64,000 bases of DNA from contig JAHFSX010000018.1 of assembly GCA_023269675.1 (NCBI GenBank), positions 52,558 to 116,557 of the forward strand. The letters are read 5' to 3'. A program made the position numbers and the translations under genes. This document shows, in pieces, positions 30,250 to 40,388 of this stretch; positions within the stretch are counted from its first letter, which is position 1; every line of letters starts with the position of its first letter. The notes under the pieces were generated by a model, which searched no databases, was not told where the DNA came from, and saw only the letters and a list, made by a program, of their open reading frames with translations. Origin of the DNA: Verrucomicrobiota bacterium. Its GTDB lineage: Bacteria; Verrucomicrobiota; Kiritimatiellia; RFP12; UBA1067.

Positions 30250-31191
30250 TCACGCCGGCAACGCCGGCAACCTGAACACGTGCGAATCCTCAGCCACCGC
30301 CACCATCACCTCGGTCGCGGGGAATCCGTACTTCTCCTGCAGAACCCCCACCGCCGCATCCAGAAACGACTCGGGCGTGGACGCGCCGCTGGCGACCCCC
30401 ACCGTCCCGGCCGACTCCCAGGCCAACCCGTCCAGCTGCGCCAGCTCGCTCACCAGCACCGCCTCGGCTCCCGCGGCCCGCGCCGTCTCGACCAGCCGCT
30501 GGCTGTTCGAGCTGTTCGCGGAACCCAGCACCACCACCCGCCCGCACACCTGGGCCAGCGCAGCCACCGCCTGCTGCCGGTTGCGCGTGGCGTAACAGAC
30601 ATCCGTGCTGGCCGGCAGCCGCAGCGCGGGAAACCGCCGCCGCAGCACCGCCATCACCGCCTCGACCTGCACCTCGCCCAGCGTCGTCTGCGTGACCACC
30701 GCGACCGGCGCGCCCTCCGGCAGCGCCAGCGCCTCGGCCTCCTGCGCGCTCTCGACGATGCGCACGTGTCCGGGGGCCTCCCCGGCCACGCCGACCACCT
30801 CCTCGTGGCGCCGGTGCCCGATGCAGATCACCGCCGCGCCCTGCGAGGCGAAGCGCCGCACCTCGGCATGCACCTTGGTCACAAACGGGCAGGTCGCGTC
30901 GATCACGCGCAGCCCGCGCGCCCGCGCCGCCTGCCAGACCGACGGAGCCACGCCGTGCGCGGAGAACAGGAGCAGCGCGCCCTCCGGCACCGCCTCGATC
31001 CGGTCCACGAAAACCATGCCCAGCCCGACCAGCCGCGACACGACCTGCCGGTTGTGCACGATCTCGTTCAGGCAGTAGACGGTCTCGCCGCGGAACCGCG
31101 CCAGCACCACCTCGGCGGTCTCCACCGCCCGCGCGACCCCCGAGCAGAAGCCGTGGGGGCGCACCACGATCAGCCGTTTCGGCTGCGTCAC
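30250..31191 (-). CDS. ispH: 4-hydroxy-3-methylbut-2-enyl diphosphate reductase
   Basis: GFCSGVARAVETAE, HNRQVV, FSAHGVAPSVW, DATCPFVTKVH, GSANSSNSQRLVE. Confidence 0.95.
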   Translation of the reverse strand: MTQPKRLIVVRPHGFCSGVARAVETAEVVLARFRGETVYCLNEIVHNRQVVSRLVGLGMVFVDRIEAVPEGALLLFSAHGVAPSVWQAARARGLRVIDATCPFVTKVHAEVRRFASQGAAVICIGHRRHEEVVGVAGEAPGHVRIVESAQEAEALALPEGAPVAVVTQTTLGEVQVEAVMAVLRRRFPALRLPASTDVCYATRNRQQAVAALAQVCGRVVVLGSANSSNSQRLVETARAAGAEAVLVSELAQLDGLAWESAGTVGVASGASTPESFLDAAVGVLQEKYGFPATEVMVAVAEDSHVFRLPALPA

Positions 31192-31526
31192 GTCTCGTCC
31201 CCCTCATCGTCCGCCATATCGTCCGCCACCAATCCGTCGCGCTCCAGGTCCGCCAAAATCCGCTCGGCCGGCGTCAGGTATTTCTTGGTCTTGTTGCAGG
31301 CCGCGCACGCCGGCACCACATTGCCCTTGGTGCTGGTCCCGCCGCGGGCGACCGGCACCACGTGGTCCAGCGTCAGCGCCTCGGCGCCGACCTGCCGGCC
31401 GCAGTAATGACACACCCCGGCCTGTACCTGCTGCTGCCACCAGGTGCTCTTGCGGAGCTCGCGCGCCTTCCCGCGCTCGCGCGACACGTGCTGCCCGTCT
31501 TTGCGTATGTCAACCCAGTCGCTCAT
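31188..31526 (-). CDS. HNH endonuclease domain protein
   Basis: CHYCGRQ...LTLDHVVPVARGGTSTKGNVVPACAACNKTK. Confidence 0.9.
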   Translation of the reverse strand: MSDWVDIRKDGQHVSRERGKARELRKSTWWQQQVQAGVCHYCGRQVGAEALTLDHVVPVARGGTSTKGNVVPACAACNKTKKYLTPAERILADLERDGLVADDMADDEGDET

Positions 31527-31536
31527 ACCCGCCTGC

Positions 31537-32304
31537 CTACAAGGTTCGACTGACCGACTTCCGCAGCGCGATCAGCCGCTGGGCGTGGGTCTCTTCGGCC
31601 ACCGCCAGCGCCGCGAACGTCTCGCTCAGCCGCTGCAGCGAACTCCGCTCCGACAGGATCCGGTAGAACTGCGCCATGGCGCGCTCGTGCTCGATCGCGT
31701 GCTCGACGTCCTTCGAAGCCTTGGCGGCGTCGTGGATCAGCTCGTCCACCGGCGGCAGCACGCCCGCCATTTCGGGGGTGATCTCGATGTCCCGGCCGCC
31801 GCCCGCCGCGATGGCCCCGATCATCGCGTCATGATGCCAGCGCTCCTCGAGCGCCAGGCGCGCGAAGACCGCCTTCTCCTCGGGATCCGTCGCCCGCGCC
31901 GCCAGCGCCTCGTAATCCTCGTACGCCGCCTGCTCGAAGACCGCCGCCTGCTGGATCACGAAACGGCCCACCCAGCCGGTGATGTGCGACAGCTCTTTGG
32001 GCGCGGCCAGCACCCGGTCGGCCCGGGGCAGGAACACCTCGCGCAGCATCAGGCTGCCGAAGATCAGGAACAGCAGGCCGCCCGCGCATTTGATGTAGCG
32101 CTCGTCGGGGACAAAGCGCCTCAGCAGCTCGCCCGCCAGCACACCGAAGGCGGTGGAGCAGGTGAGCGCGATCGCTCCCGCCGCGAACACCGTCCACTTC
32201 GACGACGCCGTGGCCGATTGGCTCATCACCGCCAGTTGCGTCTTGTCGCCGAGCTCGGCGAGAAAAATCAGCACAAACGTACTGAAAAACAGGGGCCAGT
32301 TCAC
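31537..32304 (-). CDS. GDT1/UPF0016-like membrane domain fused to a C-terminal ferritin-like domain
   Basis: N-terminal FLAELGDKTQLAVMSQSA motif with TM helices; C-terminal EQAAYEDYEALAA...LALEERWHHDAM and EHERAMAQFYRIL...LAVAEETHAQRL diiron-type motifs; GTG start after AAGGAGG. Confidence 0.85.
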   Translation of the reverse strand: MNWPLFFSTFVLIFLAELGDKTQLAVMSQSATASSKWTVFAAGAIALTCSTAFGVLAGELLRRFVPDERYIKCAGGLLFLIFGSLMLREVFLPRADRVLAAPKELSHITGWVGRFVIQQAAVFEQAAYEDYEALAARATDPEEKAVFARLALEERWHHDAMIGAIAAGGGRDIEITPEMAGVLPPVDELIHDAAKASKDVEHAIEHERAMAQFYRILSERSSLQRLSETFAALAVAEETHAQRLIALRKSVSRTL

Positions 32305-32408
32305 GCGCACCTCCTTATGGAAAAAGAGAAAGTATACACTTTTTCAAGCGTGCCGCGCCATGGTCAACTTCGACAAAACCGCAATCGCGTCCGCGGATTG
32401 CCGTGCCT

Positions 32409-32672
32409 TTACTTGTCCAGCGCCTCCATGTCCTTGCGGCGCTGGGCGTCGATCACGCGGAGCTTGTCCCGCGCCGAAAGGCCCTGGTCCACCGCCGCCT
32501 TGCCGGTCACACCCTCGATGACCGTCTGCGCCGTGGACTTCGGTTTCAACGCCGGCTGCTCCGCCGCCGGAACCTGCGGGGACGGCTCGGAGGCGTCGCC
32601 GCACCCGCTCAAAAACGTGCCGCACAGCAGCAGACCCGCCGCAGACGCGGGCAGAAAAACAGCCACTCTCAT
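32409..32672 (-). CDS. Small lipoprotein, unknown function
   Basis: Lipobox LLCGTFLSGCGD. Confidence 0.6.
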   Translation of the reverse strand: MRVAVFLPASAAGLLLCGTFLSGCGDASEPSPQVPAAEQPALKPKSTAQTVIEGVTGKAAVDQGLSARDKLRVIDAQRRKDMEALDK

Positions 32673-32934
32673 CGTTTTCTCCTTCTAGTCACTTTCAGCT
32701 CGCTCACCCGCACATCATGCGAATTCCGCGCGTGAGCCCCAGCCGTTCGCGGAATTCGCGGTTCAAAAAAGCCCCCGTACGCCCTGGGCGACCGCCGGCG
32801 CATTCGCGCCTGACCGGTCACCAGCGTAGCAGAACGCCGGCGGGACGTCATTGGGGGAGTTGCGGAGAGCGAGGGGCGCGGCCGTGGACGGGCCGCGCCG
32901 CGGGCGGGCCCGCTGAACCGCCAGCCTGCAGGAG

Positions 32935-35900
32935 CTACTCGGCGAGCAGGATCTTCAAATCGTACGACCAGTTGAAGCCGTAGGTCTCCGGCCGGCCCTG
33001 CGCGTTGAGGACCTGCGCCTTGTCCGGCCAGAGGAAGAAGCCGCGCCCTGCGACCCCGTCACTCGGGTCCGCGCGCTCGGGCGTCAGGATGCCCGCGTAG
33101 GCAATGGTCTTGGAGGTGTGCGTTGCGGCGTAGTCGAACCACGCCTTGAACGAACCCCTGAAAACGCCCGTCGCCCGGTTCAGCGCGACCGTCAGGCCCA
33201 CGGCGTTGGTCACACCGCCGTAGTCGTACGCGCGGGAGCCGGCCTCCCTGGCCGGCACGCCCGGCTGCGGGGCAGCGAGGCCGGTCATCGCGCCGTTCCG
33301 GTTGGTCACCACCGACAGCACGATGCCGTCCGGATCCCACCAGACCGACGCATGGCGGTTGGTGCCGACGATCGTCTGCGGAGCCGACCCCCAGTCGTCC
33401 GTGCCGACCGAGAGCGTCCGGTTCGTGTAGTAGCGGTAGAGGTTGCCGAGCGTATCGTACCAGCCGCCGTCCAGCCAGAGCTCGCGGCGGAAGCCCGTGC
33501 CGTAGGCCGAGGTCGCCCGCGGCGCGCGGTTCTCCCAGAGCAGCGGGTCGAATTCGCCCAGAAGGCGCAGGATCACCGGCTCCTCCGCGGCGGCCTTGCA
33601 GAACTCGACCAGACCGAACAGGCCGCCGCCCTCGTAGGCGGCCGGCGCGGCCGATATCACCGTGAAGACTCGCCCTTCCTCGTTCAGGATCAGGGCCCCG
33701 GACTGCGAAACCGCGGTGCCGTCCGCCAGCCTGCCCGCGGTTTTGACGCCACCGGCCTTGTCTACCGTGAAGGCGAGATAGCCGTTGCCGCATGCGGTGC
33801 CGGCCGGCAAGGTCGCCGTGTAGTAGCCGGTGAAGCGCTCCGCGAGGACCGTCGCCATACCCGGCTCTTTCCAGACGCTGCGGTACAGGGTCACCTCAAG
33901 GTCGGAGGCCAGGTTCTCTCGCACCAGGCCCAGCGTGGCCGGCACGATGCCATAAGGGTCCCTGATCTCGGGCAGGGTCACCACCAGGAAGACGGGCAGC
34001 GACGCGCGCCCGACCGTCGCCGTCGCCGTTATCATGAAGGCGTCCTCCCCATGGCGGAACGCATAAGACTTGGCGCTGAAGCTGTAGGTCGAGTCCCAAA
34101 GCGAGAGTTTGCCCGACACGCCTCCCAAGGCGGTAACGTTCATGGATGCGGCGCCCGAACCGTGCCAGTCCCTCCACGCCACACCGTTGAACGTGCCCTG
34201 CGCCCAGGCGGGCAGAGGCACAACGTCGACCGTGAACGTGTTTGTGACCGGCCTTTCGGCAACGTTCGCGGCCGTGACCGTGACCCGCGCGGGCGGGTTG
34301 CCTGCCGGTGTCGGGGCCGTCGGCACGCCGGCGATGCGGACAACGGTCGCGTTCCTGCCTCCGCTCACGTCCAGCATGGCCTTGAGCCCCGTGGGCAGGC
34401 CGGCCACCGTCACGCCCGGCAGCGACTCGGACACGATCCGGACCGGCAGGTTGAAGGCGACGCCGACCACGGCCGTCTGAGGCCCTGGATCTTCCAACAC
34501 CGGCGGGGGGACATTGGTCGTCGGACCGAAGAGCGCTGTCACGGACACGTTCGCGTTGGGCATCGTCAGTCTCCGCGCGGTTGCCTGTGAACCGTCATCC
34601 CACTGCAAAAAAGTATGGCTTGTGGCGGGTATCGCCGTCAGGGAGATCTTTGTGCCAGGCAGGTACAACCCGGCGCCGATCACCGTCCCTCCGCCAGCTG
34701 GAATCACGGCCAAGAGACGCGCCTTGACCGTCAACCTCCGCTTCACGGGTACGGCGGCCCTGAAATCGGCGTTGCCCGGCTGGCGTGCCGTGATCACCGC
34801 CGTGCCCGCGCCGACGATATGCGCCATGCCTCCCTCGATCTGCAACACGGACCCGTTCGAACTCGCGAACGCCACCGGCAGGCCCGAAGAGGCCGCCGCC
34901 TCCAGCACGAAGTCGGGGTCACCCAGCACCCTCGGGGGCAGCGCCTTGAAGGTGACCGTCTGCGCTGCGGACACGTTCTTGACCCTCACCGTCCATCGGG
35001 TTGCGGCCGAAAGGCCCTGCCTGTCCAGCGCGACGGCGCTGACTTCGACAAACCTAAACGCCGCCCCGCCTTGCACCGTGTCAGCCCCGGTACTCACGGC
35101 GAACGCGCTGCTGATGGCATTCGGCGCCCCGCCGTACGTCACCTGCTGCCGCACGCCGTCCACGAGCCACGTGATGTTGGACATGCCGCGCCCGGCCGCA
35201 TCGGGGTCGGCGCCGTCGCTCGCCCTCACGCTGAAGCCGAGGGAGGCGCCCTCGCTGACCGTCAGCAGCGTCGTTGCAGGGGCCCGCTCCGTGATCCGGG
35301 GAGGGAGGCCGCGGACCCACTGCGCGTAGAGCGTGTGGTCAGCCGCCACCTCCACCGCGGTCACGCCTGAGACCGGCGTCCCGGCGCCGTCCGCCGCTGT
35401 CCGCCAGCCCGCGAACGTGTAGCCTGTCCGCGACGGCAGCGGCAACGTGCCGTAAGCTGAACCGTAAATGACCGTCTTTGAACCTGGACTCACCCAGCCG
35501 CCTGTAGGTTCGAAGGCCACCATATAGGCGTTGCCTTTGAAAACGGCGGTCAGGACGATATCCGATGGCGGCATGGTCACCGTGGCGGTTGCAGACTTGA
35601 CGTTATCGACATACTGCGTTGCGCCCTCCCACCGGTCAAAGGCATACCCGACCCGCGGCGTCGCCGTAATCGTAACCAGATTTCCGAGCGTGTGCTCACC
35701 GCCCCCGACTCCGCCGTTAACGGTAAGGAGGAAGTCGGGATACCATAGATCCGTCGGACAACCGCCCCACGTGTTCGGAACGCATGGCCAACCCGCGGTG
35801 CCGGAACAGCGATAGACGGTCAGGTTGCCGGCCCCAAAGAACACATCCGATCCCAGAGCGGGGGCGTCACCTTTGAAACAGGCGCTGGACAGACAGTCGC

Positions 35901-38421
35901 AGAAACAGAACGCTAATGTTCCGATGCCGGTCACGCTGGCGGGGAACGTGATGCTGGTCAAGCCGGAGCAATAACAGAACGCCCAGTCCCCAATGTTCGT
36001 GACGCCGTTGCCGATCACGGCATTGGTCAGTCCGCTGCAAGCATAGAACGTGTCGCTCTCAATGCTGGTGACGGTGTCGGGGATGGAGATGTCTGTCACT
36101 CTCCGGCAAAACCGGAACGCGCCAGCCTCGATTTGGGTGACGCTGTTCGGGATGATGTAACTTCCGGCTTTACCTTCCGGGCACTGGAGGAGCTCGGTCA
36201 GGCTCTTGTCAAACAAGACCCCCTCATCACTGCCGAAAGATGCATTGTCTAATTCTACGATGATGGCCGCCAGTCCGCTGCACGCATCGAACACACCTTG
36301 CCCGAGGCTCGTGACGCCGCGTCCCAGTGTGACGGTGGTCAGACCGGTGCAGTCATAGAACGCAGTATCGCCGATGCCGATGACGTTGTCTGGAATCAGG
36401 ACGCTGGTCAAGCCGCCACAGTGATTGAAAGCATCGAACCCGATGCTGATGACGCCGGCACCGATCACCACGTTGGTCATCCTGTTACAACCATAAAAAG
36501 CAAAGCTTCCGATGTTGGTGACGCTATTCGGGATGAGGATCTCAGCTAGCGATTCACAGTATCGGAACGCTCCAATCCCGATGCCGACGACGCTGTCGGA
36601 AATCGCCATGCTGGTCAGGCGGATACAGCTGCCGAACGTGTCTGCGCTGATACTCGTGACGCCTCTGCCGATCACGGCGTTGGTCAAACTGATGCAGCCT
36701 TCAAAAGCTGCGCTTCCGATGCTGGTGACGCTGTTCGGAATGAGGATCTCACGCAGGGATTCACAGTACTGGAATGAACCGTCTCCAAGGCTCGTCACAC
36801 CGTCGGGCATCGAGATGTTGATCAGGCTGTCGCAGTGGCTGAACGCATTGTCCCCAATACGTGTGACGCTACTACCTATTGTAACGTTGGCGAGGCCCGT
36901 GCAGTACTTGAAAGCGTTGTTCCCGATGTCGACGACGCCATTGCCGATCACCGCGTTGGTCAGACCGATGCAGGCATAGAACGTGTCGCTTCCGATGCTG
37001 GCGACTTTATCAGGAATCGTAATGTCCGTCAGATACCTGCAGGATTGGAACGCGACGACCGCGATGTGGGCCACGCTGCTTGGGATGCGGTAACTTCCGG
37101 CTTTACCCAAGGGGTATTGGAAGAGCGTTGTCAGGTTCTTGTCGAGCAAGACCCCCTCCGCGCTGCAATAGGATGCATTGTCAGGGTCCACGTTGAATGC
37201 CACCAGGCTGATGCACTCATCGAACTCACGTTGCCCGAGGCTCGTTACGCTGCGTCCCAGTGTGACGTTGGTCAGGCCAGTGCATTTTTGGAACGCGCTT
37301 TTCCCGATGCTAGAGACTCCGTGGCCGACCACCGCGTTGGTCAGGCCTGTGCAGGCATAGAACGCATATTCGCCGATGGTGATGACGGTGTCGGGAACAA
37401 TGACGCTGGCAAGCCTGACACAGAGCTCGAAAGCACCGTTCCCGATGTAGGCAACACCGTTGCCGATCACCGCGTTGGTCAGCCCTTTGCATGAACAGAA
37501 CGCATATTCACCGATGCCGGTGACGCTGCCGGGGATCTTGACGCTGGTCAGGCCAGTGCATTCACGGAACGCTGAGTTCCCGATCCTGGCGACACCATTG
37601 CCGATCACAGCGGTTATCAGGCCTGTGCAGGAATAGAATGAGGATTCGCCAACGCTGATGACGCTGTCGGGTATCGTGACGCCCGTCAGGCGGGTGCAGT
37701 ACTGAACCGCACTGTCCTCGATGCTCGTGACGCCGCTGGGAATGGCGAGCATTCCGGCTTTTCCCCATGGACATTGGAGGAGCGAGGTCCGGCCCTTGTC
37801 GAACAAGACCCCCTCCGCACTGCTAAAGAATGCATTGGAATCGCCCACGGTGAAAGACGTCAGTCTGCTACATCCTGAGAACGCGCCCATCCCGATGCGG
37901 ACGACGCCGTTGCCGATCACCGCGTTGGTCAAGCTCGTGCAATAATGAAACGTAGTGTCCCCGATGACGGTGACGCCGTCGGGTATCGTGACGTCGGTCA
38001 AACCGGCACACTGGTAGAACGCGCTGTCTCCGATGCTGGTGACGCTGTCGGGGATCGTGATGTCGGTCAGGCCGGGACAGAAAAAGAAAGCGCTCTCCCC
38101 GATGCTGGTGACGCCATCAGGAATTGTGACACCGGCCAGGTGAGTACAGAAAGAGAACGCGCCCGCCCCGATGCTGACGACGGGGTACCCGTCCAAGTTG
38201 TTTGTGATAGACAGGTCGCCGGAGTAGGAAGGACTGAAGCCGGTGATCGTGGCTTGGCCGTTGGAGACGGTATAGGTGTAATCGCCGGACTGCTCCGCAC
38301 CTGCGGGAGTGGCGGTCGCCAACAGGTAGAATGCCGACAGGCACGCTGCCCGGCCGATCCGCGCGAGCGGAGGCGCGTGCCCGAATCCGTTTTGTCTTCG
38401 CATGAACCATGAGGTGCTCAT
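32935..38421 (-). CDS. Giant secreted BspA-like leucine-rich repeat protein
   Basis: About 30 repeats of the type VTSIGDSAFYQCAGLTDVTIPDG, InlB-type repeat GYTFAGWRTAADG...TLYAQWV, signal peptide. Confidence 0.9.
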   Translation of the reverse strand: MSTSWFMRRQNGFGHAPPLARIGRAACLSAFYLLATATPAGAEQSGDYTYTVSNGQATITGFSPSYSGDLSITNNLDGYPVVSIGAGAFSFCTHLAGVTIPDGVTSIGESAFFFCPGLTDITIPDSVTSIGDSAFYQCAGLTDVTIPDGVTVIGDTTFHYCTSLTNAVIGNGVVRIGMGAFSGCSRLTSFTVGDSNAFFSSAEGVLFDKGRTSLLQCPWGKAGMLAIPSGVTSIEDSAVQYCTRLTGVTIPDSVISVGESSFYSCTGLITAVIGNGVARIGNSAFRECTGLTSVKIPGSVTGIGEYAFCSCKGLTNAVIGNGVAYIGNGAFELCVRLASVIVPDTVITIGEYAFYACTGLTNAVVGHGVSSIGKSAFQKCTGLTNVTLGRSVTSLGQREFDECISLVAFNVDPDNASYCSAEGVLLDKNLTTLFQYPLGKAGSYRIPSSVAHIAVVAFQSCRYLTDITIPDKVASIGSDTFYACIGLTNAVIGNGVVDIGNNAFKYCTGLANVTIGSSVTRIGDNAFSHCDSLINISMPDGVTSLGDGSFQYCESLREILIPNSVTSIGSAAFEGCISLTNAVIGRGVTSISADTFGSCIRLTSMAISDSVVGIGIGAFRYCESLAEILIPNSVTNIGSFAFYGCNRMTNVVIGAGVISIGFDAFNHCGGLTSVLIPDNVIGIGDTAFYDCTGLTTVTLGRGVTSLGQGVFDACSGLAAIIVELDNASFGSDEGVLFDKSLTELLQCPEGKAGSYIIPNSVTQIEAGAFRFCRRVTDISIPDTVTSIESDTFYACSGLTNAVIGNGVTNIGDWAFCYCSGLTSITFPASVTGIGTLAFCFCDCLSSACFKGDAPALGSDVFFGAGNLTVYRCSGTAGWPCVPNTWGGCPTDLWYPDFLLTVNGGVGGGEHTLGNLVTITATPRVGYAFDRWEGATQYVDNVKSATATVTMPPSDIVLTAVFKGNAYMVAFEPTGGWVSPGSKTVIYGSAYGTLPLPSRTGYTFAGWRTAADGAGTPVSGVTAVEVAADHTLYAQWVRGLPPRITERAPATTLLTVSEGASLGFSVRASDGADPDAAGRGMSNITWLVDGVRQQVTYGGAPNAISSAFAVSTGADTVQGGAAFRFVEVSAVALDRQGLSAATRWTVRVKNVSAAQTVTFKALPPRVLGDPDFVLEAAASSGLPVAFASSNGSVLQIEGGMAHIVGAGTAVITARQPGNADFRAAVPVKRRLTVKARLLAVIPAGGGTVIGAGLYLPGTKISLTAIPATSHTFLQWDDGSQATARRLTMPNANVSVTALFGPTTNVPPPVLEDPGPQTAVVGVAFNLPVRIVSESLPGVTVAGLPTGLKAMLDVSGGRNATVVRIAGVPTAPTPAGNPPARVTVTAANVAERPVTNTFTVDVVPLPAWAQGTFNGVAWRDWHGSGAASMNVTALGGVSGKLSLWDSTYSFSAKSYAFRHGEDAFMITATATVGRASLPVFLVVTLPEIRDPYGIVPATLGLVRENLASDLEVTLYRSVWKEPGMATVLAERFTGYYTATLPAGTACGNGYLAFTVDKAGGVKTAGRLADGTAVSQSGALILNEEGRVFTVISAAPAAYEGGGLFGLVEFCKAAAEEPVILRLLGEFDPLLWENRAPRATSAYGTGFRRELWLDGGWYDTLGNLYRYYTNRTLSVGTDDWGSAPQTIVGTNRHASVWWDPDGIVLSVVTNRNGAMTGLAAPQPGVPAREAGSRAYDYGGVTNAVGLTVALNRATGVFRGSFKAWFDYAATHTSKTIAYAGILTPERADPSDGVAGRGFFLWPDKAQVLNAQGRPETYGFNWSYDLKILLAE

Positions 38422-38921
38422 AGTGCTCCTTTCAAGGACTTGAAGACGGACCGGCTGCCGGTGGCGTACGCGGAAATTCCTGCAAACCGCAAGTCGATCC
38501 AAACGCCGCCGGCACACCTCATTTATAAATTCTTACACTTCATATTTGACACCGTTTACGGGGAAAAAACAATCGGGTGAGGTCTGATTCCGATGTCATC
38601 GCAACTCGGTCCTTGCGCACGCCGCGGCTCACGCCATGACACTCAGCATAATGCTGACGGACCGACACAAGTCCCCGCCAGGTCGGGAGGGGTTCGTGAA
38701 GGCACATGGGGCATTTCACAGGTAGGGCTCGATCCGGCAGGTATCGAAATCGGATCGGCTTTCCGCCCCCTCCAAAAGCAGCGGCAACGCCTGAAGCGTC
38801 CGGTCATGGGCGAGGATCTGATTCGGGCGATATGGCATCCGCGACCGGGCTGGACTCTTACGCCGACGCCGAAACAAGATGCGGCGAACGCCCTTGAGCG
38901 ACTTGTCCGCCATGCAACAGG

Positions 38922-39629
38922 TCATCTTCCTAGCGCTTCCCCCCACCCGCCGCCGGAAAGATCCTCTTGGGCTTTACGCATAAATTCCACCTTGTCAGAA
39001 CTCTCGTGGTCCGCCTTCAAAAGCGCGCCCCTGTAATGGTATTTGGTTGCATCAAAACTATATGCATGTGACCCGATAAAAACAATCGATCTGGTATTCA
39101 GCTCATGCGTCAGCATTTTCACCATCCCGCATTTGGGTTGGCCTGGTGCAAACTTTTCAGCGTAGTAGATTTGTATCTCATCCGCCTTTTCCTCGCAGAT
39201 GCCGACATTCATCGCAACGTGATAGTTTCCGGCATATACAAATGCGCCGTCATCTACGCGTACGCGCGTGAGATTAACAAGCTCTTTCGGGAAATAGGTG
39301 ATATATAAATCCGGCGAAAGTAACATAGAATAAGAGGCGGCGACGGCCACGTACTCGCCGGGCGATGCATTGAGCAAGTAGACTCTCCCATCTTTCGAAA
39401 AATTTGATTCGTATACGGCGTCTTTTTTAATATTGATATCATCAACTTTGGCAAAATAAACCGATCTTGCCTTGTAAGTCGGAAAGTGCGCAGGCCCTCT
39501 CAATTTTACAGAAAGGCCAACACCTGAGCTGTTACGCTCCTTCATTCGGGGAACTTGTTTAAACGTTGCGCAGCCGAAAAATGAGAGCGACACAGAAATC
39601 GCAAGCATCGCTAGTCGCACGTTTTTCAT
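38922..39629 (-). CDS. Lipoprotein, unknown function
   Basis: Signal peptide with lipobox SLSFFGCATF; lower GC than the neighbourhood. Confidence 0.7.
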   Translation of the reverse strand: MKNVRLAMLAISVSLSFFGCATFKQVPRMKERNSSGVGLSVKLRGPAHFPTYKARSVYFAKVDDINIKKDAVYESNFSKDGRVYLLNASPGEYVAVAASYSMLLSPDLYITYFPKELVNLTRVRVDDGAFVYAGNYHVAMNVGICEEKADEIQIYYAEKFAPGQPKCGMVKMLTHELNTRSIVFIGSHAYSFDATKYHYRGALLKADHESSDKVEFMRKAQEDLSGGGWGEALGR

Positions 39630-40388
39630 GGGAACTCCTGCTGGTTAATGCTCACCTTGTACCTTGGAGCGCCCTCGCCGTACGGTATTCACATGGACCC
39701 CGTGCGATGGATTTGAATGTCATGCCGTGCGCTGTTTGCCTTCCGTCAGCGAGTCTCTCACCCATGCACTTGTAACGTTTATATTAAAACCTTTTCGCCG
39801 GAATTACACAATCGGGCAGCGGACTGATTCCGGCTTAATCTTTACTGGCAACCGGCGACTGCTAACACCCTTCTGCAATATAGTCTTTAAGCTGTCAGAC
39901 AAAGGACCGCCCAAGCGTTTGCGGCCACGCCCCGTGGAGTCGACGCGCAGCGGAAGCCCGCGTTAAGAGGACGCGGGCGGAGCCAGTGCATCCGCCTGGG
40001 TCGGGCGACGCCATCCTTTTCCCGAGTGTGCGGCTTCCGGAACGGGCGCGGCGAGACCCGCATCCCCGAACGGTTCTGAATCGGTGCTGAGTTGGAGTTC
40101 CAATTTACGCCGCAACCCGTGGCCGAACGCCCCGGCGGCTGTGAGGCCTAAACAATGCGGGGCGCGGAATTACCCGAGCCCCGCTCGCGTTAGACCTCGA
40201 ATCGAAAAGGTCTCCCGCTGTTGGATTTCGAGGCGACACCGCCTGGGCTCACCTCCCCAAGTGGCCGAGGCGGATATGGACGGCGCGCCGTGAAGGGCGG
40301 CCGGGCGCGACATCACTCACGAGGCGCCAAGATTGCGGCGCTGACGTGGCTGGCGCAAGCCTCGCGGCCCGCTGCAGCGGAAACTTCC

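Noticed and set aside
32305-32420. yybP-ykoY manganese riboswitch upstream of the GDT1-ferritin-like gene
   Set aside because: The upstream gap is about 100 nt and shows none of the expected conserved riboswitch core; not supported by reading.
35900-38200. Regularly spaced repeats as a CRISPR array
   Set aside because: The periodicity is 69 bp, in frame, and encodes LRR units in one long ORF; there are no unique spacers or cas genes.
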